From: Rhizobiaceae bacterium
GTDB taxonomy: Bacteria; Pseudomonadota; Alphaproteobacteria; Rhizobiales; Rhizobiaceae
NCBI GenBank assembly: GCA_913776675.1
Contig: CAJYRE010000460.1
Location: forward strand, 1-6,056
DNA: 6,056 nucleotides
Reading direction: 5' to 3'
Shown: in pieces, positions 1 to 6,056 of the stretch
How positions within the stretch are numbered: the stretch's first letter is position 1
Layout: every line of letters starts with the position of its first letter
Notes under the pieces: generated by a model
What the model saw: only the letters and a program-made list of their open reading frames with translations
Database searches by the model: none
Told to the model about the DNA's origin: nothing
Translations under genes and position numbers: made by a program

Positions 1-499
1 GGCGCTGCCAATCCCGCACCGAACCGTCATGGTAGCAGGAATAGCCGGCAATATGATCAAAGGCATCTTGCTCTTGGATATTGCGCCCGCCACGACCAAT
101 CACCACAGCAAGCTCAGCCTCAAAATCGAGACTATTGGAGCGTGCCGGCTTCACCAGAGGCTGCCCATGCCCCACCTGCGTGTCTGCAAAGCGGGTAAAC
201 ACGGTGGGATAAGCCACTTCCGGCCTTTTGGTTTCTTCCCGATGAGCAACATAATTGACACCAATGCACAAAATCTTGGCCGGATCGGGAATAACCGGGC
301 ACAGCACCACATCGGACAATGCAAATTCAGGCTTGCGATCCTGGACATAATCCGCAGCAATCTCCAGCAAATCATCCTGAATAGCCTGCTTCAGGGTCAA
401 GCAGTCATAGCTAAGCCTGCCGGTCAGATCGACAATACCGCCATCGTTTAATGCACCAAAACCGGGCCGACCAAGACGGAAAAAACTGACAAATTTCAT
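1..499 (-). CDS. Fumarylacetoacetate hydrolase (FAH) family protein, 5' part only
   Basis: The frame is open from an ATG at 499 to the left edge, giving 166 codons without a stop; the C-terminal part lies outside. Visible in the product: an N-terminal small domain (about 1-65), the entry to the FAH fold at P71-DPAKILCIGVNY, and the family's lid motif with H86 and E89. DFEAELAVVIGR at 125-136 has E127 and E129 in the places of the metal-binding acids, and AGY-x5-DGSVRDWQR at 151-166 has D158 in the third metal position. The family cleaves or isomerises C-C bonds in diketo acids and oxo-enoates using Mg2+ or Mn2+; the protein should be cytosolic. AGGAGA at 507-512, seven bases before the ATG, fixes the start. 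The gene is downstream of rhaK on the same strand, but 133 bases away. Family members act in the diketo route of rhamnose, fucose and related acid-sugar breakdown, so a sugar-acid role is possible but not shown. The substrate cannot be read from this fragment. I am confident of the family, not of the function. Confidence 0.88.
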   Translation of the reverse strand, partial: MKFVSFFRLGRPGFGALNDGGIVDLTGRLSYDCLTLKQAIQDDLLEIAADYVQDRKPEFALSDVVLCPVIPDPAKILCIGVNYVAHREETKRPEVAYPTVFTRFADTQVGHGQPLVKPARSNSLDFEAELAVVIGRGGRNIQEQDAFDHIAGYSCYHDGSVRDWQR

Positions 500-534
500 A
501 GACTATTCTCCTGAACAAAGTCTTCGTGACGCAT

Positions 535-565
535 ATTATCAACTCTGTTCAGACAGTTGATGCAA
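535..565 (-). promoter_or_regulatory. Candidate sigma70-type promoter for the FAH-family gene
   Basis: Reading the minus strand, TTGCAT (565-560) is followed after 19 bases by GATAAT (540-535), a good -10 match, and the ATG is 35 bases further on. The 19-base spacer is longer than the ideal 17, so the -35 assignment is weak; the -10 is the better half. The location in the only sizeable gap between genes in the left part of the window supports a separate transcription start for the hydrolase. The call rests on pattern alone. Confidence 0.35.
538..561. promoter_or_regulatory. Operator-like inverted repeat in front of the FAH-family gene
   Basis: The arms ATCAACT (538-544) and AGTTGAT (555-561) are perfect 7-base inverted repeats separated by 10 bases, a dyad of 24 bases. 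It lies between and partly over the candidate -35 and -10 of the hydrolase promoter, where a repressor would block polymerase. Nothing in the window says which regulator would bind. As RNA it would form only a weak, AT-rich hairpin, and no T-run follows on the minus strand, so a terminator is unlikely. Confidence 0.4.
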
Positions 566-579
566 CGCAGTCTGCGTTG
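563..579. repeat. Short perfect inverted repeat, 8-base arms
   Basis: CAACGCAG (563-570) and CTGCGTTG (572-579) are exact reverse complements around a single base. It sits just upstream of the candidate -35 of the hydrolase gene and two bases from the second dyad (538-561). It could be a protein-binding site for an activator or repressor. As RNA it would give a 7-bp stem with a 3-base loop and no following T-run on either reading, so it is not a convincing intrinsic terminator for the rha operon. Function unknown. Confidence 0.45.
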
Positions 580-632
580 TGTACCAACCGATTAAGCACA
601 ATCCAAGTCCTGCAAGCATTCATCCATTCACG

Positions 633-2030
633 TCATCGTGCATTGGCGCCGGCTTCCTCAGCGCGCCGAAAAAAGCGGTCCTGATACGCTCCAATATCCA
701 ACAAACCCGGCGCAATCACCGTTTCATGGCTTGCCAGCGCAGCAATTCCAGTGAGCAATGCCGCCCCTTCTGCTGTGCCCGTCGGAGTTCCTCCCTGCCC
801 CACGCAGACAGGCTGGCCAGACGCAGAAGCCAGGGCCCGTAGATACAAATGGTTATTGGCAAATGGTCCCTCAACCACGATTGGCCCCTCACTACCAATC
901 AGTGAGAGCGAACGGGCTGTCATCAGGGCCGTATAGATCACAGCCGCCACATAGCGTTCAGACTGATCCACCGGTTCGCTCAGCCATTGCATCGTCCGCC
1001 CTGGAAACGGACCAGAACCCGCCGCCACATTGGGCAAAACCATGACATCACGCGCAAGCACAGCACCAGCCGCATGCTCGATCTCATCATCACCCGGAAC
1101 CTGCAAACCTCTGGTGAGAACATCAAATTCACGGCCGCCCATATACCGCCCGGAGGGAACAGGTTTACCAAAGGCATCAACATTGGCCAGTGTATCACGG
1201 GCAGGATCAAGCGTGGTCACAGCACTGCCGACTGCAAAACTGATAATCCACGTGCCGGTGGACACCACTGAAAAGGGCGCGTTACGCCGCATCAGATGCG
1301 GCAGAAGCGATGCATTGCTATCGTGAATGCCACAATATACGGACACCGGAGCTTCCAAGCCAATGTCCGCGGCAATGGCCGATTTCAACGGCCCTAAAAC
1401 ATCAAAAGCCGAGCGAAGCGGTGCCATTTTGCCAGCGATGTCGAGCTTTTCCACCAGGCTGGAATAGGTGCCCGAGATGGGATTCCACAAATCCGTATGG
1501 CAGCCAAGCGATGTCACTTCATTGGCAGCAATGCCCGTGAGCCGAAATGCCCAATATTGCGGATAGGTGACAATAGTGATCACATTGGCAAATGCCTCTG
1601 CAAACAAGGTCTTCTGATAATGAAGCTGCGCGCCCAAATTCAACCCGGCAGAGAGCAAAGGAGAGCTGGTTTCGGCAAATTCAGGACGCAGGGCAGTATA
1701 ATCGTGGCAGACCGTTTCCGGATAGGTATGTTCATAATCCAGAATCGGCAGGGCCAGAACGCCTTGCGCATCCAGCAAGGCCGCACAGGCACCATGGGTG
1801 GTGATGGAAATGGCATCAAAGCCCGGCGTGACGGCGCAGGTTTTCAACGCATGGAGAATGAAAGCCCAAAGCCCTTCCACATCAAAATGCGGATAAGGGC
1901 CATCCGTCAACACCCGATTGGGTGTGCGATGGCCTGTCAACTCCCGACCAGTGGTGGCATCAATCACCACCACCTTGGCATTGGTTTTGCCAATATCAAT
2001 AACAGCAATACGCGCATATTCTGTGGTCAT
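633..2030 (-). CDS. rhaK: Rhamnulokinase-type sugar kinase, FGGY family (RhaK)
   Basis: 465 residues, normal length for an FGGY carbohydrate kinase; cytosolic, ATP-dependent phosphorylation of rhamnulose (or rhamnose) in rhamnose catabolism. The N-terminal actin-like domain opens with DIGKTNAK (12-19, the phosphate 1 motif). [13 protein letters not shown] (234-246) carries D237, the likely catalytic base. STGTW (257-261) is the phosphate 2 loop, GGREF (298-302) follows, and [17 protein letters not shown] (385-401) matches the adenosine-binding segment. The start is the ATG at 2030, which overlaps the rhaU stop in ATGA. No Shine-Dalgarno is visible before it, so translation probably depends on ribosomes finishing rhaU. 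It is the last gene of the tightly packed run, and 133 bases without a gene follow its stop. Known from work on Rhizobium leguminosarum: the homologous kinase is needed for rhamnose uptake as well as for catabolism. The FGGY family contains several sugar specificities; rhamnose is assigned from the operon (mutarotase plus transporter) and not from the sequence alone. Confidence 0.9.
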   Translation of the reverse strand: MTTEYARIAVIDIGKTNAKVVVIDATTGRELTGHRTPNRVLTDGPYPHFDVEGLWAFILHALKTCAVTPGFDAISITTHGACAALLDAQGVLALPILDYEHTYPETVCHDYTALRPEFAETSSPLLSAGLNLGAQLHYQKTLFAEAFANVITIVTYPQYWAFRLTGIAANEVTSLGCHTDLWNPISGTYSSLVEKLDIAGKMAPLRSAFDVLGPLKSAIAADIGLEAPVSVYCGIHDSNASLLPHLMRRNAPFSVVSTGTWIISFAVGSAVTTLDPARDTLANVDAFGKPVPSGRYMGGREFDVLTRGLQVPGDDEIEHAAGAVLARDVMVLPNVAAGSGPFPGRTMQWLSEPVDQSERYVAAVIYTALMTARSLSLIGSEGPIVVEGPFANNHLYLRALASASGQPVCVGQGGTPTGTAEGAALLTGIAALASHETVIAPGLLDIGAYQDRFFRRAEEAGANAR

Positions 2031-2347
2031 GGCATGTAAAACACGGGCACGAGGTCAACGGCTATGGGTGAATTGTCCGGGTTGCTGGCCATAATATCGG
2101 CCATATGCGCCCACCAGCGCTTCATCACCGGATGATCCGGCAAGGCGGCCATGGTGTGATTGCTCTGGCGGGTTAAGAGGCCAAACAGAATATTTGTCTG
2201 CGGATCGAGGTGAATGGAATAGTCACTCACACCCGCATCATGCAACAAATCGATCAACTCTGGCCATATCTCGTCATGGCGCTTGCGATACTCCGCCTCC
2301 ATGCCGGGGTTAAGCTGCATTTTGAAGGCATATTTTTCCACTGTCAT
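2027..2347 (-). CDS. rhaU: L-rhamnose mutarotase (RhaU/RhaM)
   Basis: 106 residues, the usual size of this small dimeric ferredoxin-like (alpha/beta barrel) enzyme, which interconverts alpha and beta anomers of L-rhamnose in the cytosol. It aligns by eye over its whole length with E. coli Rha[16 protein letters not shown] (17-31) contains Y20 and the catalytic H24; Y43, the RWW triplet at 77-79 and the MASNPDNSP segment (86-94) correspond to conserved sugar-pocket positions; the end VFYMP resembles E. coli VFYLP. The start is the ATG at 2347 with AGGAG (2360-2356) eight bases upstream, inside the end of rhaQ, whose stop is four bases away. The stop overlaps the rhaK start by four bases. This is the gene that most directly identifies rhamnose as the operon's substrate. 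In R. leguminosarum the homologue affects growth rate on rhamnose; here the role is inferred from homology. Confidence 0.95.
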   Translation of the reverse strand: MTVEKYAFKMQLNPGMEAEYRKRHDEIWPELIDLLHDAGVSDYSIHLDPQTNILFGLLTRQSNHTMAALPDHPVMKRWWAHMADIMASNPDNSPIAVDLVPVFYMP

Positions 2348-2351
2348 GCTT

Positions 2352-3365
2352 TCAACTCCTCATATCCCGCATACGGCGCGCAATGATGGGCAGGGCAATG
2401 GTGACAATCAGCAAAAGGCCAATGAAAATCGACATCACAATGCCCGGTACATTCAAAAGCCCAAGACCGAAGGTGACCAGACCCATCACAAACGCCGCAA
2501 TCACCACACCGCCAATGGTGCCGGAACCACCGAGAATGGACACGCCACCCAGCACCACCATGGTCACGGCTTCCAGCTCCCAACCTTGCGCAATGGATGG
2601 GCGGGTGGAGCCAAGCCGCGAGGTGAGGCACACGGCAGCAATACCGCTCATCAAACCCGTCAGCACAAAGAGAATGAACTTTACCCGATCCACCGGAATG
2701 CCGGAAAACCGCGCGGCCATGGGGTTATTCCCAATAACAAACACTTGCCGCCCGAAATTTGTGGCATGCAGCAGAATGGCAAAAAGGGCTGCAAGGATGA
2801 AAAACAACAACAATTCAAAAGACAAGGCACCCACAACATAACCCTGACCGAAATAGCCAAAGCTTTCGGGATAATTGCCATAGGCCTTATCGCCCAACAC
2901 CAGATAGGATATGCCGCGAAACAAGCTCATCGTGCCAATCGTCACCACAATCGATGGCAGTTTCAAACCTGCAACCAGCACGCCATTCAATATGCCGCAG
3001 ACAAGACCAACGCCGATACCAATGGCCACCAGCCCCGGCGTGTTTACGCCCGCTTGTGCTGCAGCCCCCATGGCCGTTGAGGCAATGGCAATAATGGCCG
3101 CCACGGACAGATCAATTTCCCCAGCAATCACCAAAAGTGCCATGGCAAAAGCAATCAGGGCCTTTTCGGTAAAATTAAACGTGGCGTCTGACAGGTTCCA
3201 GATATTCAGAAAATAGGGAGATGCCAGCGAATTGGCGATAAAAATCACCACGGCCACACCAAACAGCAACACTTCCCACCGTGACAGCAGACGACGAAAG
3301 GGTGTGCCGAGCCGATCGGGGATGACACGTTTGCTTACGCTTTGATCAGAGTTCGGAATGGTCAT
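2352..3365 (-). CDS. rhaQ: Rhamnose ABC transporter permease, CUT2/RbsC type (RhaQ)
   Basis: 337 residues of a hydrophobic inner-membrane protein. After a polar, positively charged N-terminus (1-30), I see membrane segments around 31-50, 66-84, 86-105, 110-130, 136-156, 180-199, 228-248, 266-296 and 304-327, and a short basic C-terminal tail. Hallmarks of the BPD_transp_2 (RbsC) family are [11 protein letters not shown] (81-91), the loop [12 protein letters not shown] (212-223) that contacts the ATPase, and [20 protein letters not shown] (261-280). It would pair with RhaP to form the channel driven by RhaT. The ATG at 3365 overlaps the rhaP stop (ATGA) and has a near-perfect Shine-Dalgarno. 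A + strand open frame of about 265 codons opposite this gene is a by-product of its composition. The P and Q labels follow the Rhizobium gene order; the two permeases are too alike to be told apart by motif. Confidence 0.92.
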   Translation of the reverse strand: MTIPNSDQSVSKRVIPDRLGTPFRRLLSRWEVLLFGVAVVIFIANSLASPYFLNIWNLSDATFNFTEKALIAFAMALLVIAGEIDLSVAAIIAIASTAMGAAAQAGVNTPGLVAIGIGVGLVCGILNGVLVAGLKLPSIVVTIGTMSLFRGISYLVLGDKAYGNYPESFGYFGQGYVVGALSFELLLFFILAALFAILLHATNFGRQVFVIGNNPMAARFSGIPVDRVKFILFVLTGLMSGIAAVCLTSRLGSTRPSIAQGWELEAVTMVVLGGVSILGGSGTIGGVVIAAFVMGLVTFGLGLLNVPGIVMSIFIGLLLIVTIALPIIARRMRDMRS

Positions 3366-4378
3366 GCTGCGACCTCCTTGCTTTTATGGTCGGCTGCGGT
3401 ATTGCGCAGAATGATCCTGCCTTTTTTATGCTCGGCACGGGCGTTGAACACCACAGCCAGAACAATAACGATGCCGGAGATGGACATCTGGGCAAAAGGC
3501 GAAATGCCAATCACCGGTAATGCATTTTTAATAACGCCCAGAAACAGTGCGCCCAGCACGGTTCCCGCCACAGTGCCAATGCCGCCAGCAATGGAAATGC
3601 CGCCAATCACGCAGGCTGCAACACTGTCCAGCTCAAAGCCGTTGGCAATATCCACATAGGCCACCGCATAGCGCGACACCCAGAGATAGCCGCAAAGCCC
3701 GGCCAAACCACCAGAAAGCATGAAGGCAAAAAACCGTGTGCGACCAATATTGATGCCGGCATAAACCGAGGCCACCGCATTGCCGCCAGATGCATACGCC
3801 GCCCGGCCAAAGCCGGTGCGAGTCAGCACAAACCACATGGCCAACACCACGCCTATGGCCAACCACGTCAGGATGGGCAGTCCAAGCACCGAAGCGCGTG
3901 GAAAATTCAGGAAATCCGGCGTCATCTGATAGGCATTGACCCACGCACCACCGGACAGCACAAAGGCCATGCCGCGATAAATCGTCAGCGTGCCCAGCGT
4001 CACCACAATAGGCGGAATTTGCAAAAGCCAGACAAGATAACCGTTCACAGCGCCCAAAGCCGCCCCAATCACCACCGACAGCACAATCAGCACCACCAGA
4101 GGCGTACCCGGAAATGCAGCATTGAGCATTGCCACCGCCATGCCGGTCAAAGCAAGATTGGCAGCAACCGACAAATCGATGGATTTTGTCAGAATAACAA
4201 CCATTTGAGCCAGCGCCAAAATGATCAGAATGGCGGTGTCATTGATAATATTGGTCAGATTGCCCGGCGTGGCAAAACCAGAAGCGCGGGTGGAAAACGC
4301 AGCAATCAGCACGACAATAATCAGGCCGAGAACAACTTCCCGATGTTTGAACAGAGTTTGTTTGATCAGAGTGTTCAT
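3362..4378 (-). CDS. rhaP: Rhamnose ABC transporter permease, CUT2/RbsC type (RhaP)
   Basis: 338 residues, starting MNTLIKQTLFKHRE. Hydrophobic segments lie at about 15-29, 46-63, 68-87, 93-114, 121-141, 165-185, 214-234, 251-286 and 297-311, followed by a charged cytoplasmic tail. Family marks are ILTKSIDLSVAANLALTG (62-79), ASGGNAVASVYAGI (196-209) in the ATPase-coupling loop, and GFELDSVAACVIGGISIAGG (247-266). The open frame also allows TTG at 4384, six bases upstream, but TGAGG (4390-4386) sits seven bases before the ATG at 4378 and only one before the TTG, so I chose the ATG. The Shine-Dalgarno includes the stop codon of rhaT, nine bases separate the two genes, and the gene overlaps rhaQ by four bases. 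It is expected to form the inner-membrane channel with RhaQ. Confidence 0.92.
   Translation of the reverse strand: MNTLIKQTLFKHREVVLGLIIVVLIAAFSTRASGFATPGNLTNIINDTAILIILALAQMVVILTKSIDLSVAANLALTGMAVAMLNAAFPGTPLVVLIVLSVVIGAALGAVNGYLVWLLQIPPIVVTLGTLTIYRGMAFVLSGGAWVNAYQMTPDFLNFPRASVLGLPILTWLAIGVVLAMWFVLTRTGFGRAAYASGGNAVASVYAGINIGRTRFFAFMLSGGLAGLCGYLWVSRYAVAYVDIANGFELDSVAACVIGGISIAGGIGTVAGTVLGALFLGVIKNALPVIGISPFAQMSISGIVIVLAVVFNARAEHKKGRIILRNTAADHKSKEVAA
3371..3379 (-). promoter_or_regulatory. Strong Shine-Dalgarno of rhaQ
   Basis: AAGGAGGTC on the minus strand, with AGGAGG at 3378-3373 seven bases from the rhaQ ATG. It is inside the last codons of rhaP and is the best ribosome binding site in the window. 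Together with the ATGA stop/start overlap it should keep RhaQ output at least level with RhaP. Confidence 0.8.
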
Positions 4379-4385
4379 AGCCAAA

Positions 4386-4390
4386 CCTCA
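4386..4390 (-). promoter_or_regulatory. Shine-Dalgarno that sets the rhaP start
   Basis: TGAGG on the minus strand; its TGA is the rhaT stop codon. The seven-base gap fits the ATG at 4378 and excludes the TTG at 4384 as the main start. Confidence 0.65.
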
Positions 4391-5923
4391 CGCATTGCCA
4401 GTGGCGGCACGCACCAGAATTTCCGGTGTCAGCCCTTCACGGTCAAAAATTCCCTCCTGCAAGCCTTCGCGCATCACCATCACCCGGTCCGACATGCCCA
4501 GAATTTCCGGCAGTTCCGATGAAATCATGATGATGGAAAGACCTTGCGCCGCCAGCTCAGAGATAAAACCATGCACCGCAGCCTTGGAGCCAATATCAAT
4601 ACCCTTGGTGGGTTCATCCAGAATGATCACCTTGGGCTGTGTGGCCAGCCATTTGCCAATGACCACCTTTTGCTGGTTACCGCCTGACAAGGTGCCAACC
4701 GGCACAGACAAGGCAGCCGCGCGCAAATCCAGCCGCTCGGCATATTGCCGCGCCAGTTGAAACTCATTGATCGCCCGCAGGAAACCGCGGGCAGACGTGC
4801 GCGCCAGCGATGGCAGCGACATATTCTGATAGATCGGCATTTGCAGCGCCAGACCATGGCGGCCGCGCTCTTCTGGAACATAGACAATTCCGGCAGAAAT
4901 GGCATCGGCTGTTGAGCGAATGGAAAGCGCCCTGCCCTCCAGCGTCAGCGTACCAGAGGCCGGTTTTGTGACACCAAACAGCGATTGGCAAAGCTCGGAG
5001 CGGCCAGCGCCAATCAGGCCATAGATGCCGAAAATTTCGCCTTTGCGCAGATCAAACGAGATGTTGTGAAACTCTGTCTCGTGGCAATAGCGCTCCACGC
5101 GCAGCACGGGTGCGCCAATCTCGACCTTGGTTTTGGGAAAGGCATCATGTACATCGCGCCCCACCATCAAGCGGACAATGTCGCTTTGCGGGGTGGATTG
5201 CAGCTTGCCTGCCCCCACCATTTTTCCGTCACGAAAAACAGCATAATTCTCTGCGATTTCATAGACTTCATCGAACTTATGACTGATAAACAAAATGGCT
5301 TTACCGGAACGCTTCAGGCTTTCGACAATGCGAAACAGATCATCGATTTCCTTGCGTGACAGAGCTGCCGTTGGCTCATCCATGATCACAATGCGCGCAT
5401 CCACCGACAAGGCGCGGGCAATCGCCACCAGATGCCGCTGGGCAATGGAAAGGTCTTTGAGCTTGATGGTTGGGTCGATATTGCTTTCCAGCCGCGCCAT
5501 CAATTGAGCTGCGCGCGCATTGATGCTGCGCCAATCAATAAAGCCAAACCGGGTTTTCGGTGCGTGGCCGATAAAAATGTTTTCAGCGACGGTCAATTCA
5601 TCAAACAGCACAGTTTCCTGATGAATGGCGGTTACGCCTGCATCGATCGCGGCCTGGGCACTGGCAAACTGCACCACCTGGCCATCCATGATGATTTCGC
5701 CCTCGTTCGGGCTGTAAATGCCCGTGAGAATCTTCACCAGGGTTGATTTACCAGCGCCATTTTCGCCAATCAGCGCCGTGACCTGCCCCGGATAAAGCGC
5801 GATATTGACACCATCCAGCGCTTTGACACCGGGAAAAATTTGCGAAATGCCGCGCATTTCCAAAATGGGCGGCGTCATCGGCATGGCTGTCGCATCAAGC
5901 GCATGGGTTTGAACACTCATCAT
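4388..5923 (-). CDS. rhaT: Rhamnose ABC transporter ATP-binding protein, two ABC domains (RhaT)
   Basis: 511 residues from the ATG at 5923: a CUT2 (RbsA-like) ATPase with two fused nucleotide-binding domains, which would energise uptake through RhaP/RhaQ at the inner membrane. Domain 1 (about 20-255): Walker A GENGAGKS (53-60), Q-loop Q102, signature LSIAQ (158-162), Walker B with D182-E183, switch H215. Domain 2 (about 268-505): Walker A GLIGAGRS (302-309) with R308 for the usual lysine, signature LSGGNQQKV (412-420), Walker B with D436-E437, and S469 where the switch histidine would be. These changes in domain 2 are normal in this subfamily. An ATG at 5962 would add 13 residues but falls in the centre of a perfect palindrome and has no Shine-Dalgarno; GGTGA (5933-5929) precedes the tandem ATGs at 5923 and 5920. 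The name follows Rhizobium use; E. coli RhaT is an unrelated proton symporter. Confidence 0.93.
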   Translation of the reverse strand: MMSVQTHALDATAMPMTPPILEMRGISQIFPGVKALDGVNIALYPGQVTALIGENGAGKSTLVKILTGIYSPNEGEIIMDGQVVQFASAQAAIDAGVTAIHQETVLFDELTVAENIFIGHAPKTRFGFIDWRSINARAAQLMARLESNIDPTIKLKDLSIAQRHLVAIARALSVDARIVIMDEPTAALSRKEIDDLFRIVESLKRSGKAILFISHKFDEVYEIAENYAVFRDGKMVGAGKLQSTPQSDIVRLMVGRDVHDAFPKTKVEIGAPVLRVERYCHETEFHNISFDLRKGEIFGIYGLIGAGRSELCQSLFGVTKPASGTLTLEGRALSIRSTADAISAGIVYVPEERGRHGLALQMPIYQNMSLPSLARTSARGFLRAINEFQLARQYAERLDLRAAALSVPVGTLSGGNQQKVVIGKWLATQPKVIILDEPTKGIDIGSKAAVHGFISELAAQGLSIIMISSELPEILGMSDRVMVMREGLQEGIFDREGLTPEILVRAATGNA

Positions 5924-5928
5924 CGGTT

Positions 5929-5933
5929 TCACC
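5929..5933 (-). promoter_or_regulatory. Modest Shine-Dalgarno that decides the rhaT start
   Basis: GGTGA on the minus strand, five bases before the ATG at 5923 and eight before the ATG at 5920. No comparable site precedes the longer-frame ATG at 5962 or the later ATGs at 5884 and 5878. It is weaker than the rhaQ site. Confidence 0.5.
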
Positions 5934-5951
5934 AGACACAATTCATGGGTT

Positions 5952-5973
5952 CCCGGCGACATATGTCGCCGGG
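5952..5973. other. Perfect 22-bp palindrome / stem-loop between rhaS and rhaT
   Basis: CCCGGCGACAT (5952-5962) and ATGTCGCCGGG (5963-5973) are exact reverse complements. In the message this gives a nine-pair, very GC-rich stem closed by an AUAU loop, starting 25 bases after the rhaS stop. No T-run follows on the minus strand, so it is not a classical intrinsic terminator. Stem-loops directly after a binding-protein gene are known in other ABC transporter operons to protect the upstream message from 3' exonucleases and so raise binding protein over membrane components; that role here is inferred. Being fully palindromic DNA, it could also be a protein-binding site. Confidence 0.75.
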
Positions 5974-5998
5974 TTCGACTTATTAAGTTTCGGGAGGA

Positions 5999-6056
5999 TC
6001 AGAAAATTTTCGAGAACTGATCGATGTTCTTGGCGTCATAGACGAATGGATCGGCC
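5999..6056 (-). CDS. rhaS: Rhamnose ABC transporter substrate-binding protein (RhaS), C-terminal end only
   Basis: The minus-strand frame entering from the right edge reads ADPFVYDAKNIDQFSKIF and stops with TGA at 5999-6001; the rest of the gene is outside the window. An ending of the type DPF-x-NID-x-F is what I expect for periplasmic sugar-binding proteins of the rhamnose/autoinducer-2 class (Peripla_BP_4), and the position immediately before the ATPase gene is where rhaS lies in Rhizobium. It would deliver rhamnose to RhaP/RhaQ. With only 18 residues visible, the call depends on context more than on motif. The gap to rhaT is 75 bases, far larger than any other spacing in the transporter part of the operon. 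Confidence 0.75.
   Translation of the reverse strand, partial: ADPFVYDAKNIDQFSKIF

Noticed and set aside
29..451. + strand open frame of 140 codons at the left edge
   Set aside because: It lies opposite the FAH-family gene, whose minus-strand frame carries the lid and metal-binding motifs and a good Shine-Dalgarno.
563..579. Intrinsic terminator for the rha operon
   Set aside because: The stem is short with almost no loop and is not followed by a T-run on the minus strand.
617..630. Short CATTCATCCATTCA near-repeat after rhaK
   Set aside because: Two imperfect copies of about six bases in simple sequence are compatible with chance.
1497..2039. + strand open frame of 180 codons opposite rhaK
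   Set aside because: Antisense to a complete FGGY kinase with all its motifs; no family resemblance.
2283..3080. Long open frame (265 codons) on the + strand opposite rhaQ and rhaU
   Set aside because: The product is rich in His, Asn, Gln and Gly with no recognisable motif, it is fully antisense to well-supported genes, and such shadows are usual opposite permease genes.
4019..4760. Overlapping + strand open frames opposite rhaP and rhaT (167 and 179 codons)
   Set aside because: Low-complexity composition, no ribosome binding site that stands out, and the minus strand carries clear family motifs over the same bases.
4979..5024. Arginine in place of the Walker A lysine and missing switch histidine in the second ABC domain of RhaT, as possible signs of decay
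   Set aside because: These substitutions are normal in the second domain of RbsA-type sugar ATPases; the first domain is intact.

Overview
The window looks like part of a chromosome or large replicon of an alphaproteobacterium, most probably a member of the Rhizobiales (Rhizobium/Agrobacterium relatives). The inference rests on gene content and order. Every gene is on the minus strand, so transcription runs from high to low coordinates: rhaS (only its last 18 codons are present), rhaT, rhaP, rhaQ, rhaU, rhaK. This is the S-T-P-Q-U-K order known for the L-rhamnose uptake and catabolism operon of Rhizobium leguminosarum. I assigned species-level identity to nothing.

Layout, in transcription order. 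At 6056-5999 is the C-terminus of a periplasmic sugar-binding protein (rhaS). A 75-base gap follows, carrying a perfect 22-bp GC-rich palindrome. Then come the double-domain ABC ATPase rhaT (5923-4388), two CUT2-type permeases rhaP (4378-3362) and rhaQ (3365-2352), the L-rhamnose mutarotase rhaU (2347-2027) and the FGGY-type kinase rhaK (2030-633). From rhaT onward the genes are tightly packed: a 9-base gap, a 4-base overlap, a 4-base gap and a 4-base overlap. This strongly suggests one polycistronic message with translational coupling. A 133-base gap then separates rhaK from the 5' part of a fumarylacetoacetate hydrolase (FAH) family gene, which runs off the left edge. That gap holds a promoter-like sequence and two short inverted repeats, so the hydrolase may be expressed from its own start.

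How the genes work together: RhaS captures rhamnose in the periplasm. A RhaP/RhaQ channel with RhaT as the ATPase moves it inwards, RhaU interconverts the anomers, and RhaK phosphorylates the sugar. In rhizobia the kinase has been reported to be needed for transport itself. The isomerase and aldolase/dehydrogenase (rhaI, rhaD) and the regulator (rhaR) are not in the window.

The window is largely an ordinary, recognisable catabolic operon. The points most worth a second look are the palindrome between rhaS and rhaT, which also argues against the longest rhaT start; the operator-like dyad in front of the hydrolase gene; and the presence of a hydrolase of the family used in non-phosphorylated rhamnose degradation next to a kinase-type operon. 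I found no RNA genes, mobile elements, CRISPR arrays or undescribed system.
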